From NCBI GenBank assembly GCA_031308135.1, contig JAHLJT010009436.1, positions 124,051,366 through 124,115,365 of the forward strand: a stretch of 64,000 nt of DNA, written 5' to 3'. Positions 1-11,989 of the stretch are shown here, in pieces. Positions within the stretch are counted from its first letter, which is position 1, and each line of letters starts with the position of its first letter. This DNA is from Acheta domesticus (taxonomy: Eukaryota; Arthropoda; Insecta; Orthoptera; Gryllidae). The position numbers and the translations under genes were made by a program. The notes beneath the pieces were generated by a model, which did no database searches, was not told where the DNA came from, and saw only the letters and a program-made list of their open reading frames with translations.

Positions 1-1398
1 GGAGAAGAAATGTTCTATCTGATGGGAGATGAATTGTTCCAGCTGGAATGGCTGTCCAGTGGGTGGGTGCATGGGCTGTTTGAGGACATCTGCTATTGGG
101 GCATTTGGTTTGACAATGATGGTTGTGGAATTCTACGATGGTGAAATAGGATTCTTGTGGCATTGTGGATAGGGTTAGAAGGGGGAGGATGAGGATAGGC
201 TACAGGAGAAGGTCTTGGAGGGGTTAATGAGCGAGGATGATAGCGCATTGGTTGTTGCGAGACTTGCTGACGGGTGGGGTTGCGAGTTGGGAGTGATTCC
301 TTAGGAGGATATTTTGATAAATTTCACAGTCACTAGAGGACCGATGAGCCTTTCCGCATAGTGAACATTTGGTATCCGTACTAGAACATTCGGCCGTGGC
401 ATGCGGCCCTGCACATTTACCACAACGAGGAGGGTTCCCACAGTTCTTTTTTGTGTGTCCAAATAATTGACACCACGACACTGCACTGGCCGGGCCTATG
501 ACGACGCTCTTCAACCGTGATTATAGCATTAAATAATTCCTTTAGTTCATATATTGCCCTGCTTTCTGCTGATTTCGTAAGAGTAACTGCACATAAAGGC
601 CAAGGTTTGCGATTAGAATCAGTCTGATAACCGTTATTATGGTAAACTTTTTTTTACTAGTCTTTTACCTAGCTCAAGTATTTCTTGTTCACTATAGGAT
701 ATTGGAACATTTCGTAGCACCACAGAAATAGTAGTTTTTGTCGGGTCCCGGTAGGTGTGATAGTACAATCCTTTCGTTGACAGGTGCTTACGAAGTAAAG
801 TAAAGTCTTCGACTGTACTTGCTCTGATTTCAGTATATGGTCCTCTGACTTTAGTAACAAAATTTTTCCTGTTTGAGCAGATCCTTAATTTTTTGTAGAA
901 GTTCACATGAACCGGTGGATCATGAATAATGATAGGAGGTATCTTGATTGGTTGTGGGGAGGAGAATTATTGTTTGCGACACCTTGCTCTGGATCAGGGT
1001 CGGGGTCGGGGTCAGAAGCGAGAGGGGAGTATCTATTGCCAGTTGGGATGTTGTATGAGGGCATATTTGCAATATAAGACATGCTGCTGGGGCCCTGCAC
1101 ATATGAAGGCTTGGTTTATACATTTGCGTCTTGCAATCTGGGGCGCTTAAGCGAAGGAGGTTGCACTGTACTTATCTGCAGAGGAGTTTGAGAATATCCC
1201 ACGGGTGGTGAGGACAGCTGCGTGAAGGTTGAATTTGCAGGTTGGCTTGCTGCGTATAGGTGATGTTGCTGCTGCTGCTGCTGCTGTAGGTGATTAATTA
1301 GATGCGGCTCCGTATAAGAAAGTCGTTTAATGCGTGTAGAGCTGACGACACGACATCTGAGAGCGGCGGGAAAATGATGCGTTTGCGTTTTCTGCCAT
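1..1398 (-). pseudogene. Gag-like ORF1 of non-LTR element, frame-broken and cut by window edge
   Basis: Nucleic-acid-binding ORF1 protein of a jockey-like retrotransposon, expected to form the ribonucleoprotein with element RNA. I place the start at the ATG read on the minus strand at 1398, which begins MAENANASF. A Gln tract encoded by the CTG/CAG repeat at 1266-1286 follows, then a basic KRPRLQD patch and an Asp-Pro repeat near 1000. Next comes a PRE_C2HC-type region (LLRKHLSTKGLYYHTYRDP, VVLRNVPISYSEQEI) between about 850 and 680. Zinc knuckles lie near 490-340 (GHTKKNC, CGKCAGPHATAEC, CSLCGKAHRSSSDC). Several single-base indels split it into overlapping frames. At some sites the right copy is in frame where this one is not, and the reverse, so part of the damage may be sequencing error. 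Confidence 0.8.
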
Positions 1399-1735
1399 TG
1401 TGTATTAAACTAAAAACTTTTCGAAACTATGTTCACTTCCGAAAATTGTCTTCGAGAATCGCACTAGTGGCCCGATAGGGCCCGTCGCCGAGGCCCACCA
1501 CATGCCTGATGTGTTTCCTAATAAAACACTGATTAATATGCACTTCGCTGCACTAAGAATTTTGCACAAGACACTCGCTTTCTGAACGGCCCGTGTCACG
1601 GCCCCGCTAGGGCCTTCCTTATCACTGGTCACAGTGGAGGTACTGCGGAGCGATAAGCAGCGGGCGAGGTGTGCACCGTTCGGTAGCCGAGCGCGGAATG
1701 AAGATAAAGAAGGCTTTTGAAAATGCAAAAATTTT
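1399..1735 (-). promoter_or_regulatory. 5' UTR and probable internal promoter of the non-LTR element
   Basis: About 340 bp of moderately GC-rich sequence directly upstream of the ORF1 start, present at the same place in both copies. Non-LTR elements of this clade carry an RNA polymerase II promoter inside the 5' UTR, so promoter activity here is inferred from family knowledge. I did not identify a specific initiator or downstream element. An open minus-strand frame in this stretch is not conserved in the right copy and is not called. Confidence 0.5.
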
Positions 1736-3465
1736 AAATAGATTGTTTTTAATCGTATAATAATCTCTTCCTTCTCCTCTTAGCCCTCTCATCTAGCACT
1801 TAAATTAAATCTCCATCACTATCCTAATTGGTCTCGGTTCTTCACTACCAGCGTTTAGAGTACAGCTCTTTATATACTCCCAAACCTGGGTAAGTGTGAA
1901 ATGTCTATTAGTGAGACTAATAATGAAGCCCCAACATTTTAATACAAAAATATGTCTGTTGGTAATGCTGTAAAACCTGTTTCAGTGCGACTACTTTTCC
2001 AACCACATTTATCTTGGTATCTGTTAACAGAGGACTTTATTTCTTTGGGACTTTTCCACAAAATAGCATTTTTCCAACTTTTTTGATGTTTCTACAGGTT
2101 ATTTATTTCGTGTTAACATATACCAAGAAACAATTCTGTAGGCAGAACGCCTATGAATAACTTCAATCCATTGTCCCACCGTCGCAATTGTTGAAGAGAA
2201 ATTTAATTTGTTGCCAGGAAGTAATGAATTAAAGGTACTGTGTAAATAGGATAAAACAAGTATAAACTAAATAAAGAGTTTAATTTACCAAGATAGTTTT
2301 TTTCTGACTTTTTTTAGTTTACACGGAGTAATAAAATGTAATACATTATACGTTGTATTTAAAGTTTCTTGTAAACGTGTTGCATTTTCGCGTAACTGAA
2401 ATAAACGTGATTCTAATCTTGAAAATCTACCTTAATACTTTTTTCGTTAAGTGTGACGAACACTTTTAGAGCAAGTAAAAACTACGTGAGAAACAACATT
2501 TCTAAAATATCTCTTTAAGTGAGATGGAAATTTGTTTCTTGAAATCTCTCTTAACTGTATCAAGACTGTTGTAAGATTATGTTACCACTTCTGGTGAATG
2601 TGAATGTCCTTTATAATCTTGAGTTAATTTATAATAATAATAATAATAATAATCCAATGATTTCAGTTATTTTGTATGTAGTAATTCATGGATTGTTTTA
2701 TAAATGCTTTCCTTCTAAATAATTCGAAAGATATTATAACAAAGTTTGAAATCGTTTAGCTACACATACTTTGTTTACTTAATGTTCTTGAATATAAAAT
2801 TCTATGATCTTTCAACTTGTAATATATTAAAACGTCTCGAAAATACATTAAACTATTGTATCTCCTATAAGCATAAATCAATTTTGAATTACCTACTTAT
2901 TATGAAAAATATTGCCAATAAATTTCAAATGCCTTCTTCTGGAGAGGAGAGGAAGGCAACCCGCCAGGCGTTCGAGCACCAAGGGTTGCGTGATCGTCAT
3001 GGGAATGGTGCCTTGAAAGAAATCCAGAGGATGACGTCCACAATTTCCACGTGCTTGATCTTATTTACTGAACAATTAATTATTCATGTATGAACTATTT
3101 ATTTCATACATTTCGATCTTACTCATGTAGTGTACAAGCATTATTTTAATATTAGTGACAGCACTTTCTTTTTGAGAAAAGATTGTAACAGAGAAAATAT
3201 AATGATTGATCGTTTCAGAAGTATAGTAACAGATATTAGGACAAACTGAAAGAGCCTTTTCTATTGTTTTTTGCCTTGTCTATTATTTTGATTTCTCATA
3301 CGATAAGGTGAATACTCATGCATATAGTAAATGTTTCAATAATGTTGTATGTTGTAAATTTGTTTCGAAATATTGAGTTATTCCGTTTATTCCATCACTT
3401 CATTTCCCATCGTTGGTTCAACCTTCTCGATACATCTGCAAAATATGATAAAACTGTTGTGGGCT
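1736..3465. other. AT-rich noncoding stretch (left copy)
   Basis: No supportable gene. The DNA is AT-rich with short homopolymers and one ATA/TAA microsatellite. The longest open frame (about 115 codons at 2746) has AT-driven composition and is disrupted by indels in the right copy, so it is not called. Confidence 0.7.
2631..2653. repeat. (ATA)n microsatellite
   Basis: About eight ATA/TAA units in the left copy. The right copy has a longer, interrupted version at 19324-19366, so the tract is variable between the two copies. Confidence 0.9.
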
Positions 3466-3840
3466 TAGTTTCCCACTCGGCGGTCTCCCCACGCGCTCCA
3501 CACGCGTCGTATATCGCGGGCTATCGGCGCCGTATGGCCGGCTGTCGCCACCGCCCTCGCGCGCAGCCGGCGAGGAGCGGGGCGCGTGGGCGAGACGAGG
3601 AGGGGGACACGGGCGGGGAGTGAGGGAGGGGAAGGGAGAGGAGGCGCTGGACCGGGCGCCCGAGGCGTGCGAGCGCCGGATGCGCCGGCGGATGCAGCGC
3701 ACTCGCCGTATCTGACCGCCGCAAACACAGATAGCAGACCCCGTTGCACCAGACGCGATAGCCCCCTCGCGTCACGTCAAGTTACGGGCCCTCCCCAGGT
3801 GAAGCTCGTCGTGGCAAACGGGCTCTAGGTTGCAATTGGC
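3466..3840. other. CpG-rich island 1 (left copy)
   Basis: An abrupt switch from AT-rich flank to very GC- and CpG-rich sequence (cgcgcgcagccgg, ggcgcgtgggcgag) for about 350 bp. Open frames exist in several phases on both strands, all rich in Arg, Ala and Pro. None shows a recognisable domain or survives indels against the right copy, which argues for noncoding or UTR sequence. It could be a promoter or 5' exon. Partner: 20185-20545. Confidence 0.6.
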
Positions 3841-4470
3841 GGGGCTTTGTTTGCGAATTTTTCGATCGCTGAAATCATCAAAAAGTACTAGTTTTTGAAT
3901 GTGTAAAAGTCATAGCAGTAGTTTTAATAATTGCTTAAATGACAGTTGTAATTGAAGTTGCTTAAATTCAAAATAAATTCATAATTTTCGTATTCATTAG
4001 CGTTCAAAACTTTAAGATACACATTTTCATGTCAAAACATTGGCAGTTAAGAATGTCAAGCTGAAAACTTGTAAAAAGCTAGCGGTTTTCGATGCTACAA
4101 CCTGATTAAATGTCAAATCATTAAATATTAATTAATGTGTTTTGCCACCAGCTTCTAAAAAAACTACTTGCGAAAATAATAAATATCTAACTACCCCTCG
4201 ATGACTTTTTTTATTGTCTAAATCGTTTCAAATATTATAAAACTTTCTAAGGGTGGGGAGCAAGAAAATTGTAACTTTCGTAGAATAATGGTTACTTTAA
4301 TATTATAATAATATAATATACCAATATTATAATAACATTAATGTATTATTACATTATTTATTACATATAAATATTTATTCGCTATACACTTGCGACGATT
4401 GCAGCTTTCTGTCGGGTTTGGGACCACAATGTCAGAAATAGTGTCGGTGGATGCTTCGGCCTTCCCGCTG
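3841..4470. other. AT-rich noncoding spacer
   Basis: AT-rich, with an ATATTATAATAATATAATAT-like palindromic stretch near 4300-4340 that could form a cruciform. No gene is supported. Confidence 0.6.
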
Positions 4471-4880
4471 TAAGTGAGCAATGCCTCCACCTTGAGCGCA
4501 GTCCATTTCACGAGCCATTGGCGGGCAGCGCGTCATCCGAGCGGGGGCGTGCGCGGGCGGCGGCCACGCCTCCGATCTCCGCCAGTGCGGTCCGGCCGGC
4601 GCGGCGCGGCGCGGCGCGGCGCGGAGCGGAGCGGCGTTGGCTGCGCGCCGCGCGACTATTCCCGGCTGTGGCCAGCCGGCCGGCGCGGCGCGGCGCGACG
4701 GGCTGTTGACCGGCCGCCTGGCCGGCGCCCGCGCGTATTCTGGGCAGCTGTGACTCACGACATCTCTACGTCGCACCGGCGCCGTGCTGCACCACGCTGC
4801 GCCGCGGCCCCCGTCGTCCTTCTGCCGTCACATGCGGTGGCACATAGCGAGGGTTTGCGTTTTCCGGGTCGTTCTTGCAG
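4471..4880. other. CpG-rich island 2 with GCGGC pentamer repeat (left copy)
   Basis: An extremely CpG-rich block containing a GCGGC pentamer tract at about 4597-4625 and a second GGCGC run near 4681-4697. The right copy (21170-21620) has a different number and phasing of units, as expected of an unstable GC repeat or of sequencing error there. Every frame reads as Arg/Ala-rich low complexity. No domain is visible. Confidence 0.6.
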
Positions 4881-6535
4881 TACGTCGCCTGTAATTAAGA
4901 TAAAAATCTTGTTGTTGCAAGAAACGGCGTGATCCAGACAAAGGTTGAACGTTTAGGAAGCTACGATGATTTGGCGTGCAAATATTTGGAGGACCAACTG
5001 CCTAATAAGGAAACAATGGTGATGTAGATGATAACGTGGTGCAGTAGCTTGCTGAGAAAGGAAATGGTAGAAAATCGACGAATTATGGTGCAAGGTTGAC
5101 ACCAACGGAACCTTTTGATGAAAACCTTTTGGCTAATCGTAATGCCATCAAGACGTTTTCGTCTGGATGAAGAATACCAATGGAATCGATTAACTGACCT
5201 TCCTATGCGATATGTCAAGGCAGACAATAGTTTCACCGCAACACTGACCGCAGGTCCGTTTCGTTTTTATTTTTCTTCTCCTCGTCACTTATAAAGCAGA
5301 AATAGAAACGGACAATCTCGTGAATTGATGTTGATATGGTATTGAAACTTTGAACTTACAACCGTCAATGTTTTTCACTACGTTATTGCACGGTTTTTCC
5401 AACTTAGTATTCACTAAAATGATTGAAGACATCGGAAAATGAAATTGTATTCTTTTTCCTCTCTATATATTCATGGATATATTTATTATCAATCTAATTT
5501 CTCTAAACTACTTCATAGCACAGTAAGAAAGTTAATGCCTATTTACGTGTACATATTTACAAACCCTACATGCACACATATGAAAGCTCTTTTATTTCAA
5601 GTACAGATGAAGACGAATATGCACGATTTGTATTTGTTTTGTTTCCTTTTCGAGGAAATAGAAAAATAGTTATGTAATGTATCATCAATGAAAGTGTAAA
5701 AAACGTTCAAATGTAAGAGAACATTTTTTTCTTTGGTTCATTAGTTCCATTTGCTTTAGTTAATTTGGTTTACCTACTATTAGAATATCTGTAGTCATAA
5801 GAACATTTGTCACTAGGTAGAGATCATAAATAATCATATTAGCGCAAATAAAAGAACATGAAACTTTGGAATGCGACCTTTTGCAGTTTCAATGACTGTA
5901 TGATCAATATGATTAGTAACTACATAATTAGAATGTTATTAAAACTAATAACAATAGTACAGTTGTAATATTAGTTATACTAATACGCACTCTAAAGTTT
6001 TATAACAATAAACAGATACGTCAGCACGTTGAATTCTGACACGGCCGAAATAAATGCTTTCTACATAATTTCGAATATTTCTAAACCGTTCTGCCATATT
6101 GATATTATTTCTCGTAACATCATGAGAAATTTCTTTTAGAACACAATTTCAAAATTGTATGGTACCCAAATATTTACAGAATGTGGTTGTTTTTTGTCCA
6201 TAGAAAAAAAAACAATACTCCGTACGAGTACATCAGCACGCCAACATAAAACAATTGTGTAGCCATTTGAAAACTAAATAGAAGATATTTTGAATGTTAG
6301 TCATCTAAATTGATTACCGTGAAGTGTAATACAGTTACTAGAATTTTCTTGAGATATTTTTAATCTCCCTTCAACAGTGACAGGTCAAAGCTTAAAACTA
6401 TTTTTGTTTCTACGAAAAAAAAAAGGAAACAACAACTTTTTTTCTTAGAATAGAGGCGAACGTTTATCAATATCCTGTAGTTCATTTATTTAGTAGGGAG
6501 ATATTTAAATAGTGATTTGGTTACGATGCCTGTCG
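4881..6535. other. AT-rich noncoding stretch (left copy)
   Basis: No supportable gene; short open frames only, broken differently in the right copy (21621-23274). Confidence 0.65.
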
Positions 6536-6770
6536 ATCCAAAGATGCGCAGGTGTTGCATAGAGTTCGAGCCGTACGTCCGCGCTCGGCGGAAAAGCAAA
6601 CAGAGCGGCGGCGGGCTGTCTGTCAAGGAGCAGAGCCGCCCTCGTCCGCCCACCCCGAAGGAAACATTTCTGAGCTCAAATGTCAGGGCTTGCTTAAACA
6701 CGGTAGGCGTGTGCTCCTTTCCTGTTTCCGTGGGCGCCGCACTTTCTCCGAATTGAGCAGAGTGAACAAT
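6536..6770. other. CpG-rich island 3 (left copy)
   Basis: A short GC-rich block (gtccgcgctcggcgg, ccgccctcgtccgcccacccc). Open frames on both strands shift in the right copy (23275-23510) because of single-base indels. It could be a small promoter island or a UTR. Confidence 0.5.
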
Positions 6771-7985
6771 GTAAATGTTGCCCCGGTCGCTGTTACTTTC
6801 CCAAAGCTATTTGACCTTTTAAAATATCGATTATAAATAACTTCTGCACGTTTGTTTTTTTTATACACAAATGTAATCCGTTGCGTTAGTAATGTACTTC
6901 ATTTTCATCTATATTGAAGCACTAAATTTGTCCCTGATGAACTTACACTTCTGGCATATTATACAAGCATTAAATACAATATGCCAGTTGAATAATAACA
7001 ATTGTACTGGAAGTAACATCTTTAGGTGTAGTATGGCAAGATAATTTGGTATTTTTAGTCATGTTATTACAGAAACGCGTGTTATTTCATAACATTTCAG
7101 TCATTTCAATAAACCATACCAATTTGAAAAATTACTTTTATTTTTTTAATATTACTCCTACTCACATTTTCACGCTGTATGTTTTAAACTAATGAAAACG
7201 CCGTTCTAAATTGTCTAAAATCGAAGATTAGTACCAAAAAGTAGTTTAAAATTATTGGCTTATTCATAATATTACTTCTTAAAGCGATATCCAGTAATAT
7301 TTTTTAACGTGAAATACTTTCTCCTGATATGAGATGATTTGTTGATCTCAATTCACTATACTCGCTATAGTCAATGCTCAACGGTAGCAGGAGCAACTAC
7401 AACAACAATAAAACATTACAATCAATAATTGTCAGTCAAGATTTCACACACACACACTCTTATGCATAAGGACGCTCAATTACTGCACGGAAAAGTACTG
7501 CACGCCAATACAGAGGCCAATGAAAAAGGGGCTTTCATTCAGAGAGGTAAACCTTTCCACAAAAGAAACTGTGCTCATCAAATGCACATTTTGAAACAGT
7601 AAATATAAACGAAAAAAAACAACATTTATTAATCTTCTAAGTAATATATTCAATACGTCAAGAATTCACTGAACTTTTATACTTTCAATACAGTTCAAAT
7701 TCATAAAAGTTACACCGCATATATACAGCGAGATATAGACGAAGATTAAAATTTTGTTCCCGAGTCCCAATTTTTTTTCCAAAAATGTCCTCCCGAGTAA
7801 GAACAGTCGGCAGCAGGTTTCCAGCGCTCTACAGAGTAATTATGTGACGTTTTCTTTGTATCGTGGCAGTACTACAACGCACGAACAATGGAAATAGAAA
7901 TAGATATAAAAATTCGGCCACAATGCGACCGTAAAAGCTTTCTGAGGGAATAAACACCTCCGACAAAACAACGCCTTATTTCTAT
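6771..7985. other. AT-rich noncoding stretch with short (CA)n (left copy)
   Basis: No gene is seen. It contains a six-unit CA tract at 7446-7457. A small inverted match between TGGAAATAGAAATAGATAT (about 7888) and TATTTCTATTTCTATAATGG (about 7978) could form a loose hairpin. Confidence 0.6.
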
Positions 7986-8215
7986 TTCTATAATGGCAAT
8001 GTCGTAAAAACCACACCATTTCCTATCAGCACGACCAATGGCCGATTCTCAAAATTTTGACCCATAGCTAGGCGCGGTCAGTCACATGGTTTGTGTTTCG
8101 CTATGGTCAATGGCCCCATAAGATAGTGATGTCACATTGGCAAGCTGCCCGACTTGCAGTCGCTAGTGCAAGCGCTCGACGGACGCTCTTTGATTTCAAA
8201 TGTCGATATTGCTGC
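7986..8215. promoter_or_regulatory. CCAAT-box cluster, possible promoter (left copy)
   Basis: Several CCAAT-type boxes occur within about 100 bp. GACCAATGG lies at about 8034, an inverted-type GGTCAATGG at about 8104, and ATTGG (inverted CCAAT) at about 8136. They are followed by a locally GC-richer stretch (gcaagcgctcgacggacgctc). Such clustering is typical of polymerase II promoters or promoter-bearing repeats, but no TATA box or transcript start can be assigned. The block is essentially unchanged in the right copy (about 24720-24945). Confidence 0.3.
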
Positions 8216-8479
8216 AATATTTTCTAATGCGTAATACCTATTTTATGATTATCTGGCAGTTGTTCACCTATTCTAAGTACGAGCCACCACTGTTAGAAAG
8301 TTTATCCACGTACTGTATTGGGCTTAATACGATATGAAGAACAGTTCAAGCCCTCACCAATTGAAGTTTGGTTTCAGGGTGAATCTGTGGATGTTAGCAC
8401 GGATCTAATATTCATTTGCGTATTTACGTATTTTATTTTGGTAAAGCCTCTTCTCTTTGTAAGAAATTATTACATTGTT

Positions 8480-8482
8480 CTA

Positions 8483-8516
<34 letters not shown>

Positions 8517-8570
8517 TATTATTATTATGATTATTATTGTCATTATATTTTTATTATTATTATTATTATA
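8480..8570. repeat. (ATT)n microsatellite (left copy)
   Basis: A long ATT/TTA tract with a few interruptions. The right copy (25228-25318) has a different number of units. Confidence 0.92.
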
Positions 8571-9325
8571 AAGTTTCAGTCTTGAATAATTCCTGAATGT
8601 ATCCACAAACATGCCTTGCCTGCCTTGTTTACCTTGCTTGCCTCCATCTCGTAACAATAACGCAAGTCTCAATAACTTGGCGTTCAGCTACATCTTACGC
8701 CGCCATTCGTTCTTGCCTTTTGGAACACAATTTGAAAGGCCTTAATATTGTTACTTTGTCGTGGAACTTAACTATATACAAAAATATCATGGAACTGTTC
8801 GTTTTCCTGGCAGCTCCCTAAATTCGACCTTTTTAAAGAATTATCAGTTTTGTATGCAGTGTCATTCTTTATAAAATATAAAATAAATAATAATTTTACG
8901 AAGAAAAAACACATTCAACTTTATTACAGTTGTTTCAAAGCGTTTAAAATTATAAAAGGAATATTATTCTAAAATTGTATTATATAGAGTAAGCCGTCCT
9001 GCAGACGCTGGGACCGGTCGGAACTTCGAACTTGTTTGCGCTGGAGGGTGGTGCCCCGCTGGTGAGCTATATCTGGTTGGGAAATACCACGCTACCCGAC
9101 GGTATGTCAGCTCCGTATCTCGCCAGGGATTATCGCCAGCGCCCGCGAGAAATACATGCACTACACTTGCGGGACTAATAAACTTAGCCGTTGATGCTTT
9201 CGAAATCACTAATCAGTCAATAAATCAAATCCAGACGCTGGATTCATTTACACTAGTCTTCCTCTCCTTGAGAGCTTTCCCAAGCCACTTCTTGCACGGT
9301 CACCTAACACAGATGCGGCCTTGGC
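8571..9325. other. Mixed noncoding stretch (left copy)
   Basis: No gene is identified. A moderately GC sub-block (about 8990-9250) with the phrase CAGACGCTGG at both 9002 and 9231 may be a remnant of a short interspersed repeat, but no polymerase III boxes are convincing. Confidence 0.45.
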
Positions 9326-9590
9326 GGTCTTGCGAGTTGTGCGGCATGTGAGTGTGCTGTGCTGCTCTACGCTGCGCGGCGTCGCGAGGCGCGAGGAGCT
9401 TCGACACCAGGCGCGCGATCCGTCATGCGAGCCGCCCAGCTGTTCAGCTGCTTCCTGATTCATTGCGCCTCTCCTCGTCGCACGGCCGCACGGCCCTGCT
9501 CGCCGCTTCGTCCGCGCCGCTCGCGCCGGCTCTCTCGTATGCGCTCAGACACGCAGCAGGGATTCTGCACGCGGACAGTTGGTTCTAGCG
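9326..9590. other. CpG-rich island 4 (left copy)
   Basis: A CpG-rich block (ctgcgcggcgtcgcgaggcg, gcgccgctcgcgccggc). Plus- and minus-strand frames are both open and low complexity. It abuts the hAT-like MITE. Partner: 26075-26339. Confidence 0.55.
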
Positions 9591-9828
9591 CAGTGGTGTC
9601 AAGGTCTTCTACTGGTGGCAGTGGCACGCGTGGTGGCACCTTAGCATGCCACGAGCTTCTCTGCGCAACTAGCGTCGGGAAAGGAAACTAGCATTAGTAA
9701 CCCCCGCCGTTTTACAATAGGGATGGTGTTGTCTCTGGTGGCGGGGTAATGAACTGCGTGGAGTGGCGATTTTGTCGTGGCACTCGTGCCACGGATTCCC
9801 GCTCGTGGCATCGACCTTGACAACACTG
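9591..9828. mobile_element. hAT-like MITE (left copy)
   Basis: A ~238-bp noncoding element bounded by imperfect terminal inverted repeats. The left end is CAGTGGTGTCAAGGTC. The right end, read inward, is CAGTGTTGTCAAGGTC, one mismatch in 16. CAGTG...CACTG ends are typical of hAT transposons. The flanking 8-mers (9583-9590 ttctagcg, 9829-9836 gtttagct) match at 5 of 8 positions here and 6 of 8 in the right copy, consistent with a decayed 8-bp hAT target duplication. The inside holds further small palindromes around GTGGCAC/GTGCCAC and no coding capacity, so it would depend on a transposase elsewhere. Confidence 0.6.
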
Positions 9829-9836
9829 GTTTAGCT

Positions 9837-11989
9837 CTTTGCCAAGATGTAGCTCTATCAGGCATGACAGTTTAGTTTGAGCAGTAGTCCTCTTCAGCGT
9901 TGCGATTTCCGATCATTGGAACACTGACTATTATTAAAGGTATTTGAAACACGCAATCATGGTTTAAAAAGTAGTATACGAGGGAGGTGTCATGGAGTTT
10001 CAGATCTCCTACCCCCCCTCCAGAAGCCAGTGATACATATTCAAAAATGTACCTTTTACAGTATTTTCTACATTAATGAAAATCATTCAATATATCAATT
10101 GTTAACGTTATAATATTATCTACAAGTAAAAAAAAATAAAATAGATTTTATATTCAACATAAAGGAAAAATTATTTTTAAGAAAACATCAAATCAATTGG
10201 TCACCTGCCCCACAGTAAAAATCCTCATTGCGTCTCTGGTAGCCAGGGCTTTTTGTCAGTACACTTATGAAATCAATTTCAATAGAAATCAGTTTTCTTC
10301 TCTGGCTAAGCAGATGGATTCCGACGGAAATGACACGCGAGTTTTCAAGGCTACTGAGCACTAGACATTATCTGAAGGAATACAGGACTCACACCACATG
10401 AAAGATAGGAATACACCCTAGCTTCTTTATTACGCGTTATGTCTCATTATGAAGTTACGTGCGATCCGAGAAGCAATAGCCAGCACGCTTGTCAATCACT
10501 GCTGAGTAACGGGTTTCATATTCCGATAATTTCAATCGTCAATTTTCCTGACTTGCCATTTTCATTGTCATAATGCATCATTCGCGTCATCATTTTCCTT
10601 TTATTGCAAGCACGTCCATGAGAACAGCTCAGTGAGTAAATGAAAAGTGTGTTCAAGAATTTGACTTTACCAGCCTGCATCAACTCATTGTATTTCAAGC
10701 CCGTAAGCTATGTAGCAGTTAATTGACTCACAGAATGGTCCCCGTCATATCACTGTAATCAATGTGTCTGAATTCACGTATTGCATAAATGCCATGGGAT
10801 ATTTATTAATATAATGTTAGTATCATATTTATTTAGAATTCATTACAGCTTATCGTGTTTGAGAATCGTAAAAACATTATTTACTGTCTTGTTTATCTAC
10901 ACTTATTAGGTGCATGTCTATCGTATTCAGTAGTTGATGACGTTTCATTTTTTCGTGTAATTTATGTTTCTTTTTCCCACATCCTACAGTTACCTGGATA
11001 TGACAATAAGTGCTTTTAAACATCGATTTTATACAATTCATTAGATAATAAAATCATGATTAAATATTTCGGAAGTTTCGTGATTCAAGTTGCGTATGGA
11101 TAATCGTAAAGGAATTTATTATTGTAAATCGTAAATGAATATTATTAAACGCAAGTTTTTGGTGGAGGAACTTTAATTTATATGAGTATTTCCAATAATA
11201 AGTACTAATTGTTTCCATGAGTACTCTCAGCGGATGAACTAAATTAAGTGAACGGAAACAAACGTTTTCTTCTTAACATTTTGAAACTTTTTACAAACTT
11301 CTATGAAATATGGTGTAGTAATGTGTTACTCACGTGCAACAGCTCAACGACATGCGATAGCTTTCTTAGTCGTGGCAGGTATAGGAGTATGTGTTGTTCC
11401 TTTTAGCGGGATATGTACGATACAATATTTATGTGTTTCTACCTGTATTGGGTGACCTCTTGGCCAAGATATTTAATGCCTCTTATCTGGCTTTTCACAT
11501 AAGGAACTGACTTACGCCACAGGTATATAATATGAACACCGAACGTATGTTGAGGAAAGAGGTCATTTGTCCTTACAGTAGCTGTTGGAAATCCCAGCGT
11601 GAGGAAAAACCGCAGTACCCAATCTGTCCTTTCTAATCAGCACGTTAAACCTACTCTGAATTCCTGGACTCTTAACAAAGACATAATTGAAAGACAAGAA
11701 TACTAATTTGTTGAATACATCTATCCGTGTTCCCTCATATTATACGTTCAATTCCACACCTGTCCATGAATGGACTCATTGCATGACAACATGAAGATAA
11801 CCAGAGACGGTATTGTAAATTATTCTATAAGCCTGATAACGTGTTCTTGTGTCCTGTTTTGAATGTATCAGTACCAAAATGTATGTATATAATATATGGC
11901 GTTCTGTGCTGATGAGTTTTCAGCGATAAAACTCTTACCTCGGATTAAATTTTGAGTCTGATTTTAGAGCGACTGTGCCTTTCCCGAGC
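9837..11989. other. AT-rich noncoding stretch (left copy)
   Basis: No gene is supported. Mostly AT-rich intergenic or intronic sequence, nearly identical in the right copy (26584-28734). Confidence 0.65.

Larger units (their letters stand above)
1..1735 (-). mobile_element. Jockey-clade non-LTR retrotransposon, 5' portion (left copy)
   Basis: Minus-strand element fragment running from a 5' untranslated region (about 1735-1399) into a gag-like ORF1 (from 1398), which leaves the window at base 1. The identification rests on ORF1 hallmarks. These are a PRE_C2HC-type region, CCHC zinc knuckles with the text GHTKKNC and RCGKCAGPHATAEC, and in the right copy an apurinic-type endonuclease immediately downstream. 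ORF2 is not visible here because it lies before base 1. No LTRs are seen. The exact 5' boundary near 1700-1740 is estimated from where the GC-rich leader gives way to AT-rich flank; no target duplication can be checked because the 3' end is missing. Confidence 0.85.

Noticed and set aside
1405..1728. A 107-codon minus-strand ORF upstream of ORF1
   Set aside because: It is the 5' UTR of the non-LTR element; the frame is not conserved in the right copy and has no domain.
8318..8530. IEVWFQG in a plus-strand frame, resembling homeodomain helix 3
   Set aside because: It lacks the following N-R-R and basic residues of WFQNRR, the frame runs into the ATT microsatellite, and no upstream homeodomain helices are present in either copy.
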